Positions 8,546 to 17,383 of a stretch of DNA of 64,000 nt are shown piece after piece. A program made the translations under genes and the position numbers. Each line of letters begins with the position of its first letter. Positions within the stretch are counted from its first letter, which is position 1. A model generated the notes under the pieces. The model was not told where the DNA came from and searched no databases. It saw nothing but the letters and a program-made list of their open reading frames with translations. This DNA comes from Pontiella agarivorans (GTDB lineage: Bacteria > Verrucomicrobiota > Kiritimatiellia > Kiritimatiellales > Pontiellaceae), in contig NZ_JARVCO010000012.1 of NCBI RefSeq assembly GCF_034531395.1, forward strand, positions 992,001 to 1,056,000, written 5' to 3'.

Positions 8546-10738
8546 TCAGAAGTTGTTGCCGATGGTTATGTAGAAGCGCGGACGGTTGAGGTCCAGGGCC
8601 TGGCCGATGCCGATCATTACACGCCCGATGAGGGTGTCGGCACCGAGGCCGGCCAGGGCGCCGAATTCAAGGTCCTTGATGTCGACGTCGCTTTTTTTCT
8701 TCCAGACCTTGCCGGTGTCGAAACGGGCCAGGGCAAATACGCCGTTACCGAAGGTGGGCGGCAGCCGGCCCAGCCGATAGCGGTAGGCCAAATTGAAAGA
8801 GCCGTAATAATTCCCGAAAAGCTGGTAGGGGGCATACCCTGCAAAGCTGTTCATGCCGCCAAGAAAAAATGACGCATAAAAGGGCAGTTCGGTGCCGAAG
8901 CTGCTGCCGCCGGAGAGCGTGGGGGTCAGGGTATGGCGGCCGATAGTCATCGGTACAAGGGCTTTGACTTCTACCCGGTCGAAACCATGCTCCGAGCCGA
9001 TTTTTTTATCGGTAAAACATCCGTCAACGGAGACCTGAAAGCCTTTACTTGGGAAAAAGTTATCATCAAGCTGGTCGAGTATCAGGCGGGTGGTGACGCC
9101 CACAACCCGATCGTTCAGTTCCCCCAGGGAGACGCTGCCGCTTCGCCCTTCATCCCATACGTGACCGCCGAGCATGCCGACGCGAAATTCTCCAAATTCG
9201 AATGCGGAAATTCCTGCGTCCAGATTGCAGAGAATGTGCTGTTGTTCGACCTCCGCGTAGCTGTCGTCATTATTATAAAGATCAATATCCTGGTCCAGTG
9301 CAGTCACCGAAGGGGAAACGAAGAAACGCCCGGAATGCGTCACCGGTTGATACCATTCGGCGAAAAATCCACGCTGCTGTTCGCCTCCCTGAAGATCGAC
9401 CCGGAGTTCGCCTCCGAGCGGGTTTAGATCACTATGTGTATAATTCAGAAGAAAGTTCCACAGCATCGAGGAATTGGAAGCCATCTCAAACTTTATACCG
9501 AAATGCAGGAATGCCGGACCCCAGTATTTTTCTTCGGTTTTATATACCAGAGCGTATTCTCCATTGTTGCGTTTCAGTTCATAAGTGACCGTTTGGAAAT
9601 TACCCATCCCGTATATTCTGCGCAGATCATGGTTGACGGTTTCCAGATCCAGCGGCCCTTTTTTTGACCGGACCCTGTATTCAATCAGATCAGTCAGCCC
9701 GCTGTTGCCATCTTCCACCCGAATTTCATTGATGATGATTTTTTTATCGTACTTTGCGCGCTGCCTGGCCAGGAATTCGGCATATTCAGCAGGCGGAACA
9801 CCCAGTGGTTTCAGCTCATCGAGTTTGTTTTCGGCGGCGATCTGGCCGGCCGGAATAATTTCAGCCGACCGCTGGAAATGGGAGGATGAGAAGTCGGAAA
9901 GATCGGGCTGGATTATGATATCAGCGGATTCGAGCTGCTTTTCCTGTCCCGGGCGCTGCATAATAGTATAAGTGCGGCCGATAACCTCAGGTACCGAATC
10001 AAAGTTGCTGACTTCGCTTTTGTGGGCCCCTGAAGCACCCACATCGACGGCAATGATAATGTCGGCTCCCATAGCTTTCACTACATCCACCGGCATATTG
10101 TTGAAAATGCCGCCGTCCACAAAAATTCGGTCGCCTATACGCACCGGCGTGAACACCCCCGGAACTGCCATGCTGGCCCGCATCGCCAGCGATAGATCCC
10201 CATCTTTCAGGATCACCGACTCACCTTTGCGCAGGTCTGTTGCGATGGCGCGATAGGGAATGTTCAGGTCATCAAAATCCGCGATACCGGTGCTGTTCAG
10301 CGAAAAGGTTTCCAGTACATTATTCAGCTTCTGTCCATAGGCCATACCGGGACGATATTGCAGTGCCCAGTGGTTGAATCCAAGTTCGGCTCCCATGTAG
10401 CGGTTGTCGTCCTGTTTGCGTCGGTAGACCAGGTATTGGTGCGGCGACTGATCTTTGAGCACATCCCACCAGTCGAGCTGCGTGAACGACTGTTCCATTT
10501 CGTCGGGGGTCATGCCGGAGGCATACATGCCCGCCACGATGGCCCCCATGCTTGTTCCGCCGATATAGTCGATGGGAATGTTGAGCTTTTCCAATTCTCT
10601 GATGACGCCGACATGTGCAAATCCCAACGCTCCGCCGCCGCCCAGTACAAGGCCGATTTTCGGTCGGTGGGTTTCGGTTCGGGCAACGGACGTGAGTGCC
10701 ATACAGAAGGTCAGAATAAACAGCCGTTTTCTTAACAT
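8546..10738 (-). CDS. Patatin-like phospholipase fused to POTRA and Omp85-type outer membrane barrel
   Basis: The N-terminus has a signal peptide (about residues 1-20), then a patatin domain. Its oxyanion loop GGGGALGF is at 33-40, the nucleophile elbow GTSMG at 61-65 gives catalytic Ser63, and DGG at 208-210 gives catalytic Asp208. After about residue 330 comes one POTRA-like domain (IIINEIRVEDGNSGL onwards), and from about 410 to the end an Omp85/surface-antigen beta barrel that finishes in phenylalanine. This is the PlpD/type Vd-like layout, in which the lipase is secreted or displayed by its own barrel. At 730 residues it is full length. It is divergent from thiL and convergent with the efflux operon. 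The lipid substrate is unknown. Confidence 0.9.
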   Translation of the reverse strand: MLRKRLFILTFCMALTSVARTETHRPKIGLVLGGGGALGFAHVGVIRELEKLNIPIDYIGGTSMGAIVAGMYASGMTPDEMEQSFTQLDWWDVLKDQSPHQYLVYRRKQDDNRYMGAELGFNHWALQYRPGMAYGQKLNNVLETFSLNSTGIADFDDLNIPYRAIATDLRKGESVILKDGDLSLAMRASMAVPGVFTPVRIGDRIFVDGGIFNNMPVDVVKAMGADIIIAVDVGASGAHKSEVSNFDSVPEVIGRTYTIMQRPGQEKQLESADIIIQPDLSDFSSSHFQRSAEIIPAGQIAAENKLDELKPLGVPPAEYAEFLARQRAKYDKKIIINEIRVEDGNSGLTDLIEYRVRSKKGPLDLETVNHDLRRIYGMGNFQTVTYELKRNNGEYALVYKTEEKYWGPAFLHFGIKFEMASNSSMLWNFLLNYTHSDLNPLGGELRVDLQGGEQQRGFFAEWYQPVTHSGRFFVSPSVTALDQDIDLYNNDDSYAEVEQQHILCNLDAGISAFEFGEFRVGMLGGHVWDEGRSGSVSLGELNDRVVGVTTRLILDQLDDNFFPSKGFQVSVDGCFTDKKIGSEHGFDRVEVKALVPMTIGRHTLTPTLSGGSSFGTELPFYASFFLGGMNSFAGYAPYQLFGNYYGSFNLAYRYRLGRLPPTFGNGVFALARFDTGKVWKKKSDVDIKDLEFGALAGLGADTLIGRVMIGIGQALDLNRPRFYITIGNNF

Positions 10739-10820
10739 GAAAGTCTTTTACCAGACTGCTTTCTAAGGTATCGAGTTTTTTTGAATGCGAAAGCGGTCTG
10801 GTAACGCTACCTTTTATTTC

Positions 10821-11717
10821 ATGTCAACATTACGCGAAATTGGTGAACATGCGGCTCTTCGTAAAATTCTTCCCCTGCTCGGAACCCATCCGGAACTTCG
10901 GATCGGGGCTGGCGATGATTGCGCCGTGTGCCGGTTGCCGGGCACCGGAGCGGATCAGGTGTTCACTACCGATCCCGTGATAGAAAATATACATTTCCAA
11001 TCGTTGGAAAATCCCATGCGTATTGGTCATAAAGCCGTTGGTCGGGTACTCAGCGATATCGCGGCCATGGGCGCGCGGCCCCAGTGGATTTTGGTGAATG
11101 TGGTGGCCCCGCCGGAGCTGGAAATCCATGATCTGGAAAAAATGTATAAGGGCATGATGGATCTTTGTAACCGTTTCGGCGCTTCGGTCATTGGCGGAGA
11201 TCTGGCACGCGGTCCCGCTCTGGAGCTCCACATTTTCGGGACCGGCCTGCTGCCGGAAAAATCGGCGCTGTTGCGTTCCGGGGCAAATGAAGGGGATTCA
11301 ATTTTGGTTACAGGGCCGCTCGGATGCAGTTTTGAATCCGGAAAGCATCTCGATTTTATTCCGCGTGTGGATGAGGGGTGCTTTCTGCGGGAAAGCGGTT
11401 TGGTGAATGCACTGATGGATATCAGCGACGGGCTGGCAACGGACCTGCGGCATATTCTCCAGCAGAGCGGCGTTGGTGCAGTATTGGACGGCCAGGCTGT
11501 TCCAAAGGCAGGAACGCTGAAGCAGGCGTTGTTTGACGGCGAAGACTTTGAGCTCCTGCTTACCGCGCCCGATCCGGAAGAGCTCCGTTTCCAATGGCAG
11601 GAAAAATTCGGCACGGTACTTCCGGTGATTGGAAGAGTTACAGCGGAAACAGGTATACTGCGGCTGGATGGGCAGGTGCTGGAGGCCAAAGCCTTTGAAC
11701 ATTTTTCACCGGAATAG
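10821..11717 (+). CDS. thiL: Thiamine-monophosphate kinase ThiL
   Basis: ThiL phosphorylates thiamine monophosphate to the cofactor thiamine diphosphate in the cytoplasm. It belongs to the PurM/SelD ATP-grasp-like superfamily: the GDDCAV metal/nucleotide motif lies near residue 43, the TTDP segment follows, an AMGARP motif is at about 90, the GGDLA loop lies near 125, and MDISDGLATDL in the second half binds substrate. The frame is open upstream to an ATG at 10785; I choose ATG 10821 because the protein then begins MSTLREIGEHA, as ThiL normally does. Neither start has a strong ribosome-binding site. The gene holds one exact and one near-exact copy of the dispersed 15-bp palindrome. Confidence 0.9.
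   Translation: MSTLREIGEHAALRKILPLLGTHPELRIGAGDDCAVCRLPGTGADQVFTTDPVIENIHFQSLENPMRIGHKAVGRVLSDIAAMGARPQWILVNVVAPPELEIHDLEKMYKGMMDLCNRFGASVIGGDLARGPALELHIFGTGLLPEKSALLRSGANEGDSILVTGPLGCSFESGKHLDFIPRVDEGCFLRESGLVNALMDISDGLATDLRHILQQSGVGAVLDGQAVPKAGTLKQALFDGEDFELLLTAPDPEELRFQWQEKFGTVLPVIGRVTAETGILRLDGQVLEAKAFEHFSPE
10995..11009. repeat. TTCCA-N5-TGGAA palindrome, in thiL
   Basis: Exact arms, core ATCGT; read in frame it encodes FQSLE. Confidence 0.85.
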
Positions 11718-11737
11718 GGCGGGAATCGCCCTCCTTT

Positions 11738-11752
11738 TTCCAATGGTTGGAA
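11738..11752. repeat. TTCCA-N5-TGGAA palindrome, intergenic after thiL
   Basis: Exact arms, core ATGGT, 20 bp past the thiL stop. No T-run follows, so it does not look like a factor-independent terminator. Confidence 0.85.
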
Positions 11753-11827
11753 ACTTGTATTCCCCGGGGTTTCATGGATACTTAGCGGCTCATTTTTTTA
11801 AGAGAATTTCGAACATACGGAGCAGCA

Positions 11828-13594
11828 ATGGCAGACAACAGATCGTTTGAATCGACACTTCACGATATCGTCTACAGTATCGACACGGGCACCGGACTGA
11901 AAATCATCCGTGTCGGACTCTATATTCTCCTGTTGCTTGTGATCGTTATGGTATTCACAGCCACACAGTTCCGCGGGCTTAAATCGGCCGAAGCTATGGA
12001 TTTGTGTCAGCTCGGCCGGAATATTTCGTTCGATAACGGTTTGATTACAAAAAATGTGCGCCCGCTGAGCATGCATGTGATGGAGGGGCGTACACCGGAT
12101 GAAAACCCTCAGATTGGGTTGCATCCGGATCTTTACAATGCCCCGGCCTATCCGGCGCTACTTTCGTTGGGGTTCGGGTTCTTTGAGTTGATCGGTGTTG
12201 ATCCGTTTGAGGTACCCGAGGGAAGCCATGCGGCGCTGCTCCCGGCGGAGCAGTGGGTGGTGCTTCCAGTCAATCATCTGTTTGCCATCCTGACCGGCAT
12301 GCTCGTGTTTTTGCTGGGAAAACGACTGTTTTCGCGCGAGATCGGTTTCCTGGGCATGACGATCTATTATTTAAGTAATCTGGTATGGATCGATTCCATT
12401 TCCGGACTGAATATTTCGATGGCCGTATTTTTTTCCGTATTATCATTTCATCAAATGATCGTCTCGATGCTGAATAAGCGCGACGGCGATGGCAAACTGT
12501 TATGGATTCTCCCGTTTCTGATTTCGATTATCTCGGCGGTGATTGCGTTTTACACCCGTTTTATCACGGCTGCCATTGTGCCGGGCATCTGTCTGTTTGC
12601 CTGGCTGATGGCCGGGCGTTTTCGCGGCGGCACGCGCTTCGTGTTTATCTTTGCGGTTTTATATTTTTTGCTGATCACACCGTGGTTCGTACGGAATTAC
12701 CGGATTAGCGGGAATCCCGTGGGGATGGCGATGTATTCTATGCTGAACGAATCGCCACGATTCCCTGATAATTCAGTAGAACGCGATTACCATCCTGAAA
12801 TTTCCGGCGGGCAGATCGTAGACTCTATGAAGAAAAAATGGGTGCTCAACTATTCCGGCGAATATGCAGGGGTTATTTCCGGTATGGGCGGCGGCATTCT
12901 TATGTCGCTCTTTCTGGTTACGTTCTTCTATCACTTTGTCCGTCCTCAGGTGAATTATCTCCGGTGGGGGCTGGGGGTATCATTGCTGCTCATGGTGATC
13001 ATCGCTGGCTTTTTCTCAGAGTCGTCCATTCGCATGCTACATCTGTTTTGGCCGTTTGCCATCCTCTACGGCTTGGCTTTTTTCTATATTCTGATCGATC
13101 GGCTCGACCTCGGAGTGCGGCTTTACAATCTGGCGCTTAAATGCCTGATTGTCTTTCTGGCTTTTATCCCGTTCGGACTTACCTTGATGCCGCCCCATGA
13201 GGTTCATCCGTATCCGCCGTATAACACCTACATCATTTCCCGCGTCGCCGGTATGCTCAATGAACGCGAAGTGCTTTGCACCGATATGCCATGGGCGACC
13301 GCGTGGTACGGTGATCGCGTTTCGGTTCTTCTCCCGCAGGACCTGGATCAGTTCTACGAAATAAACGATTATAAACAGTATATTTCAGGCATGTATTTCA
13401 CGACCATCACCAAGAACAAGCCGTTTGTGAAAGAGTTACTGGATGGTCCGGAAAAAAGCTGGCTTCCCGTGATGAGTGGCCGCACTCCCCCCGACTTCCC
13501 GCTTAAACAGGGGGTTTCGTTGCACCGACAGGACCAGATTTTCCTGTCCGACCGCGACCGCTGGTCCACCCGGGCCGCCGAAGCTGCTGAGTAA
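11828..13594 (+). CDS. Polytopic membrane protein, GT-C glycosyltransferase-like
   Basis: The product has 588 residues with about ten to eleven hydrophobic helices, the first at about residues 28-48. A short extracytoplasmic loop follows the first helix and carries an acidic residue (SAEAMDLC). This layout resembles ArnT/PMT-type GT-C glycosyltransferases, where an acidic residue in the first loop is catalytic. The last 130 residues form a soluble domain. I do not recognise a named family, so the glycosyltransferase assignment is structural analogy only. A GGAG box sits just before the ATG. It is followed after 14 bp by fmt on the same strand, but a functional link to fmt is not suggested by the sequence. 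Confidence 0.6.
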   Translation: MADNRSFESTLHDIVYSIDTGTGLKIIRVGLYILLLLVIVMVFTATQFRGLKSAEAMDLCQLGRNISFDNGLITKNVRPLSMHVMEGRTPDENPQIGLHPDLYNAPAYPALLSLGFGFFELIGVDPFEVPEGSHAALLPAEQWVVLPVNHLFAILTGMLVFLLGKRLFSREIGFLGMTIYYLSNLVWIDSISGLNISMAVFFSVLSFHQMIVSMLNKRDGDGKLLWILPFLISIISAVIAFYTRFITAAIVPGICLFAWLMAGRFRGGTRFVFIFAVLYFLLITPWFVRNYRISGNPVGMAMYSMLNESPRFPDNSVERDYHPEISGGQIVDSMKKKWVLNYSGEYAGVISGMGGGILMSLFLVTFFYHFVRPQVNYLRWGLGVSLLLMVIIAGFFSESSIRMLHLFWPFAILYGLAFFYILIDRLDLGVRLYNLALKCLIVFLAFIPFGLTLMPPHEVHPYPPYNTYIISRVAGMLNEREVLCTDMPWATAWYGDRVSVLLPQDLDQFYEINDYKQYISGMYFTTITKNKPFVKELLDGPEKSWLPVMSGRTPPDFPLKQGVSLHRQDQIFLSDRDRWSTRAAEAAE

Positions 13595-13608
13595 TTCAAG
13601 GAGGTAGC

Positions 13609-14532
13609 ATGCGTATCGTTTTCATGGGTTCAGCCGCATTGGCGGTTCCTTCGCTTAAAGCCATTCTCCACTCCGGGCAGGATGATGTGGTGGGGGTGGT
13701 TTCCCAGCCGGACCGGCCTGCCGGGCGTAAGCGTATTCTCACACCATGTCCGCTTAAAGCCTATGCCGATGAGCAGGGCCTGAATATCCTGACGCCGGAA
13801 AAAATTGGGGATCCCGATGCGGTACAGACCTTGGAACAGTTGAAGCCCGATCTGCTGGTGGTGGTCGCCTACGGTCAATATATTCCGCAGCGTGTAATCC
13901 GGTTGGCCACACATGAGGCCATCAATGTGCATCCGTCTCTGTTACCGAAGTACCGCGGCTCCGCACCGATTCAATGGGCCATTCTGAATGGAGACCAGGA
14001 AACCGGAGTCAGCATAATTTATCTGGCTGAAAAAATGGATGCCGGCGATATTTTGCGACAGGAGACTTATCCTTTGGACGGGAACGAAACCTCAGGAATC
14101 CTTCATGACAAGTTGGCTGTTGTCGGCGCGAACCTCTTAATCAAAGCCATCGACGATATTCGTCAGGGATCGGTCAGCCGGGTCATTCAGAATGAATCGG
14201 AAATGGTTGAGGTGCGAAAACTCACGAAAGACGATGGCCGAATCGACTGGTCTTTATCGGCGGATCAAATACGAAACCGTATCCGTGCTTTTGATCCCTG
14301 GCCCGGCAGCTTCTGCAGGATGCCCGGAGGTGACCTGCTCAAGATATGGAGTGCGGATGTGGAAGAGGGGCGCGGGGAGAAACCCGGAACCCTGCTTGAT
14401 GAACAGCTGCTGGTACAAGCCGGCGACGGGGCCCTGCGACTCAGGGAAGTTCAGCCTCCCGGAAAAAAACGTATGCCGGCGAAATCCTTTTTAAACGGTT
14501 TTACCCTCGTGAAGGGTGAAATTCTGGATTGA
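13609..14532 (+). CDS. fmt: Methionyl-tRNA formyltransferase
   Basis: Fmt transfers a formyl group from 10-formyltetrahydrofolate to initiator methionyl-tRNA. The 307 residues show the Rossmann-type formyltransferase domain, with the folate-binding and catalytic block NVHPSLLPKYRGSAPI at about residues 105-120 and the LAEKMDAGDIL segment that follows. The OB-fold-like C-terminal domain contains IRAFDPWPGSF. A strong AAGGAGG ribosome-binding site lies 6 bp before the ATG. Downstream is a 219-bp gap that holds two copies of a 22-bp palindrome and a hairpin. A partner def gene is not adjacent, which is unusual but not rare. Confidence 0.95.
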   Translation: MRIVFMGSAALAVPSLKAILHSGQDDVVGVVSQPDRPAGRKRILTPCPLKAYADEQGLNILTPEKIGDPDAVQTLEQLKPDLLVVVAYGQYIPQRVIRLATHEAINVHPSLLPKYRGSAPIQWAILNGDQETGVSIIYLAEKMDAGDILRQETYPLDGNETSGILHDKLAVVGANLLIKAIDDIRQGSVSRVIQNESEMVEVRKLTKDDGRIDWSLSADQIRNRIRAFDPWPGSFCRMPGGDLLKIWSADVEEGRGEKPGTLLDEQLLVQAGDGALRLREVQPPGKKRMPAKSFLNGFTLVKGEILD

Positions 14533-14561
14533 TCCCACCCTTCTGGAAATACAATCGAAAA

Positions 14562-14583
14562 TTCATACATTGCAATGTGTGAA
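14562..14583. repeat. 22-bp palindrome, copy 1 (candidate operator)
   Basis: TTCATACATTG followed by CAATGTGTGAA: an inverted repeat with a single mismatch and a perfect 12-bp centre (ACATTGCAATGT). It lies 29 bp after the fmt stop codon. The second copy is identical. Confidence 0.8.
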
Positions 14584-14619
14584 ACGGACAATGCGGTTCA
14601 GTATAGAGGTTTTCTTTTT

Positions 14620-14641
14620 TTCATACATTGCAATGTGTGAA
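14620..14641. repeat. 22-bp palindrome, copy 2 (candidate operator)
   Basis: Identical over all 22 bases to the copy at 14562, 58 bp further on. It follows a T-rich run and precedes the hairpin at 14660. Confidence 0.8.
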
Positions 14642-14659
14642 AATATGGGCAAAAAAATA

Positions 14660-14692
14660 CCTGAAAATCTCATCTTTCAAGAGATTTTCAGG
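14660..14692. terminator. 12-bp perfect hairpin, possible terminator between fmt and the bS22-like gene
   Basis: CCTGAAAATCTC pairs exactly with GAGATTTTCAGG across a 9-base loop. It is followed on the plus strand by AATTTTC and preceded by a run of seven A (a T-run on the minus strand). It could therefore end transcripts from either side: fmt from the left, and the hisG/bS22-like unit from the right. Confidence 0.5.
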
Positions 14693-14751
14693 AATTTTCA
14701 AAGCAAGGCCGATTTTTTTTCAACCTTGAAATGGATCTAAGCGGTTAAGGC

Positions 14752-14841
14752 TTATTTCTTTTTATGACGATCTGCGCGTCTGCGTTTGCGACGTTTGTGA
14801 TTCGACATTTTTTTCTTACGCCATTTTTTGATGGTACCCAT
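14752..14841 (-). CDS. Mini ribosomal protein, bS22/AURKAIP1-COX24-like (29 residues)
   Basis: A 29-residue, extremely basic ORF: MGTIKKWRKKKMSNHKRRKR, then RRADRHKKK. Sixteen residues are K or R. It matches the pattern of the short actinobacterial ribosomal protein bS22 and of the COX24/AURKAIP1 domain of mitoribosomal mS38 (start MG-x-I-K-K-x-R-K-K, M-x-x-x-K-x-R-K at the centre). An AGGAGAA ribosome-binding site lies 6 bp before the ATG. It sits 40 bp downstream of hisG on the same strand. In the ribosome such proteins lie near the decoding centre of the small subunit. The family call is from pattern memory, since the protein is too short for firm homology. Confidence 0.72.
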   Translation of the reverse strand: MGTIKKWRKKKMSNHKRRKRRRADRHKKK

Positions 14842-14881
14842 GATTTCTCCTGATTCGTTCTCAAAAGGGCAAGTAAAGTAC

Positions 14882-15754
14882 TTACGCCACAACTTTATTC
14901 AAGCTAATTTCGATAATTCCTTCGGCTCCGCTGTTTTTGAGCTCCGGAATAATTTCGCGGACAACGGATTCGTCGACGACCGTTTCGATGGCATACCAGC
15001 CGTTATCGGTCAGTTTGTTGACGGTAGGGGAGTGGAGTGCCGGAAGCAGGCCCTTAACTGCTTCGAGATTTTTTTCTTCTACATTAAGTTTCAGCAGTAC
15101 CTTATCTGCGGCATCGAGAGCGGCCTTGAGCAGGAGTGCAATTTTTTCAAGTTTCTGCTTTTTCCATTCATCGGCCCAGGCATCTTTGGAACAGAAGAAT
15201 TTAGTGTAGGACTCCATCAGTGTGTCGATAATCTTGAGGTTATTTGCCCGCAGAGAAGATCCGGTTTCGGTGATATCGACAATGGCATCCACAAAATCCG
15301 GAACTTTGACTTCGGTTGCTCCCCAGGAGAATTCAACTTCAGCTTTAACTCCGTTTTCTTTGAGGTAACGCTCAACAATGCCGACCCCTTCGGTGGCGAT
15401 TTTTTTGCCTTCGAGGTCTTTTACGGTTTTGATATCCGAATTATTCGGCACGGCCAGAACCCATCGAACGGGGCGTTTGCTTTGCTTGGAGTAGACCAAG
15501 CTGCAAAGGTCGACCACGTCGGAGCCATTGGCAGCAATCCAGTCCAGGCCGGTAATACCGGCATCGAGCATGCCGTGTTCAACATAGCGGCTCATTTCCT
15601 GCGAACGCAGGATGCGGATTTCAATTTCTTCGTCGTCAATCGACGGGAAATAAGAACGCGATCCGCCCTTAATCGTGAATCCGGCTTTTTTGAAAAGCGC
15701 ATACGTCGATTCCTGCAAGCTGCCTTTGGGCAGTCCGATTACCAGTTTTTTCAT
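14882..15754 (-). CDS. hisG: ATP phosphoribosyltransferase HisG, long form
   Basis: First enzyme of histidine biosynthesis, joining ATP and PRPP. The 290 residues exceed the short HisG (about 210) and include the C-terminal regulatory HisG_C domain from about residue 215, a ferredoxin-like fold that binds histidine for feedback inhibition. So no HisZ partner is needed. The N-terminus MKKLVIGLPKGSL and the ITETGSSLRANNL segment (PRPP loop) are family signatures. Downstream lies the bS22-like gene; upstream there is a palindromic repeat and tRNA-Arg. The only other his gene in the window is hisC at 58.3 kb, so the pathway is scattered. Confidence 0.93.
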   Translation of the reverse strand: MKKLVIGLPKGSLQESTYALFKKAGFTIKGGSRSYFPSIDDEEIEIRILRSQEMSRYVEHGMLDAGITGLDWIAANGSDVVDLCSLVYSKQSKRPVRWVLAVPNNSDIKTVKDLEGKKIATEGVGIVERYLKENGVKAEVEFSWGATEVKVPDFVDAIVDITETGSSLRANNLKIIDTLMESYTKFFCSKDAWADEWKKQKLEKIALLLKAALDAADKVLLKLNVEEKNLEAVKGLLPALHSPTVNKLTDNGWYAIETVVDESVVREIIPELKNSGAEGIIEISLNKVVA

Positions 15755-15836
15755 AAATCCTTTTCCTTTGTTGGTTTGGGAAAGCGGGGAATATAGAGGA
15801 ACAAATCCGGGCGTCCAATACCTGATTGCGAAAAAT

Positions 15837-15851
15837 TTCCAGTGATTGGAA
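15837..15851. repeat. TTCCA-N5-TGGAA palindrome, intergenic upstream of hisG
   Basis: Exact arms, core GTGAT, 83 bp upstream of the hisG start and 59 bp before tRNA-Arg, so it falls in the shared control region. Confidence 0.85.
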
Positions 15852-15909
15852 GAGGAGTGAAACCCCTTGAGGTCCTCCTGTAAAACCGGTATTTCTAGAA
15901 TTCACATGC

Positions 15910-15985
15910 GCACTCTTGGCCTAATGGATAAGGCAACTGGCTTCGAACCAGTCGATTGGGGGTTCGACTCCCTCAGAGTGCGCCA
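15910..15985 (+). tRNA. tRNA-Arg (anticodon TCG)
   Basis: Full cloverleaf: acceptor GCACTCT pairs with AGAGTGC, D-arm GCCT/AGGC, anticodon stem ACTGG/CCAGT enclosing loop CTTCGAA (anticodon TCG, reads CGA), variable loop, and T-arm with the GGTTCGACTCC-type loop. The 3' CCA is encoded, following discriminator G. Length is 76 nt. Confidence 0.95.
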
Positions 15986-16005
15986 TTCTTTTTTGTGCGG
16001 CAAGG

Positions 16006-17301
16006 TCATCGCTGATTGCCGTTGGAAAAATAGGAGCTGGTTCCTTTAGCGTTCATCGTTTCACCGAGGCGTTTGATGGCATGCACATAGGCGGCGGTGC
16101 GCATATCGGTTTTGATATCGTGATGCAGGTCATAGATGTATTCGAATTCGCGGGCCATGATGGCTTGGAGTTTGCGATGTACCTCCTGCAGTTCCCAGTA
16201 GCTTCCGGACCGGTTCTGAAGCCATTCAAAATAGCTGACGGTTACTCCGCCAGCATTGGCCAGAATGTCGGGTACCACTTCGATGTTCCGGCTGTTCAGG
16301 ATGGCATCGGCTTCGGAAGTGATCGGGCCGTTGGCAACCTCGACGATATATCGGGCTCGAATATTCTGGGCATTGCGGGATGTGATCTGGTTTTCAAGTG
16401 CGGCCGGGATAAGAATGTCTACATCCAGTTCAAGGAGTTCCTCATTGGTCAACTGATCGGCTGCGGTTGAAGTGCAGAGCGCTTTATCGCAATAAACGGT
16501 TTGTACATGACGGGTTTTTTCCTTGATGCGGATCAGACTGGGAATATCGAAGCCGTCGGGGTGGTAGACGGCCCCCTGGGAATCGCTGACGGCCACGATG
16601 CGGTATCCGTCTTTGTGAAGTAACCGGGCCACATGCTGTCCCGCATTGCCGAAGCCCTGAATGGCTATGCGCGTGGATGAGGGGGACTGGTCATGTTTTC
16701 GGGCGAGTTCTCTGATGCAGTAATAGGCGCCGCGGCCGGTGGCATCGGCCCGTCCGACACTTCCGCCCATGCTGACGGGTTTGCCGGTAATGACTGCCGG
16801 AACGTGCTGGCGGCGGATGGTGGAATATTCATCCATCATCCAGCCCATAATCCGTTCATTGGTATACATATCCGGCGCAGGAATATCGACGTCGGGGCCG
16901 ATGAAGTCGGCGACCTGCCGGATGAATCCGCGACTGAGTCGTTCAAGCTCCATGGGGCTCAGCGATTTGGCATCGACCGAAATCCCGCCTTTGGCTCCTC
17001 CGAACGGCACGCCGACAACTGCGCATTTAAAGGTCATCCAGAAAGCGAGGGATTTGACTTCGTCGAGTGTAACGGAGGGATGATAACGTAAGCCGCCTTT
17101 GGTGGGGCCGCGGGTGTTGTCGTGCCGGACGCGGTAGCCCCTGTAGAACGTCAGAGATCCGTCATCACGCCGTACCGGGACTGAAACCTCGAGGCAGGAT
17201 TTAGGGGTTCCGACACGCAACGCAATCTCGTCGTCGAGGTCGGTATACGGCATCGCGGTATTCAGCCGCTGCATGGCATCATCAAAAAGGCTTCTGCTCA
17301 T
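16006..17301 (-). CDS. Glutamate dehydrogenase (Glu/Leu/Phe/Val dehydrogenase family)
   Basis: Catalyses reversible oxidative deamination of glutamate to 2-oxoglutarate and ammonia. The 431 residues match the hexameric class found in Bacillus (GudB/RocG). The N-terminal domain has GGLRYHPSV and the catalytic-lysine loop GGAKGGI, then PAPDMYTNERIM. The nucleotide-binding domain has the IQGFGNAG Rossmann loop near residue 220 and ANAGGVTVSYFEW near the end. A GGAGG box precedes the ATG by 6-7 bp. Acidic versus basic residues after the Rossmann loop do not let me decide NAD versus NADP. The gene ends 20 bp after tRNA-Arg on the opposite strand and is divergent from the CHAD operon. Confidence 0.9.
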   Translation of the reverse strand: MSRSLFDDAMQRLNTAMPYTDLDDEIALRVGTPKSCLEVSVPVRRDDGSLTFYRGYRVRHDNTRGPTKGGLRYHPSVTLDEVKSLAFWMTFKCAVVGVPFGGAKGGISVDAKSLSPMELERLSRGFIRQVADFIGPDVDIPAPDMYTNERIMGWMMDEYSTIRRQHVPAVITGKPVSMGGSVGRADATGRGAYYCIRELARKHDQSPSSTRIAIQGFGNAGQHVARLLHKDGYRIVAVSDSQGAVYHPDGFDIPSLIRIKEKTRHVQTVYCDKALCTSTAADQLTNEELLELDVDILIPAALENQITSRNAQNIRARYIVEVANGPITSEADAILNSRNIEVVPDILANAGGVTVSYFEWLQNRSGSYWELQEVHRKLQAIMAREFEYIYDLHHDIKTDMRTAAYVHAIKRLGETMNAKGTSSYFSNGNQR

Positions 17302-17383
17302 GATTATCCTCCAGGAAATAAAGAAAGTTTAAATCTTCATCGTTGTGTCGTCAACGCTTGATCCATGTGGTGCCTCGCTTATA

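Noticed and set aside
14516-14740. A 74-codon ORF across the fmt end and the 22-bp palindromes
   Set aside because: It overlaps the fmt stop, has no ribosome-binding site and is explained by the repeats and hairpin.
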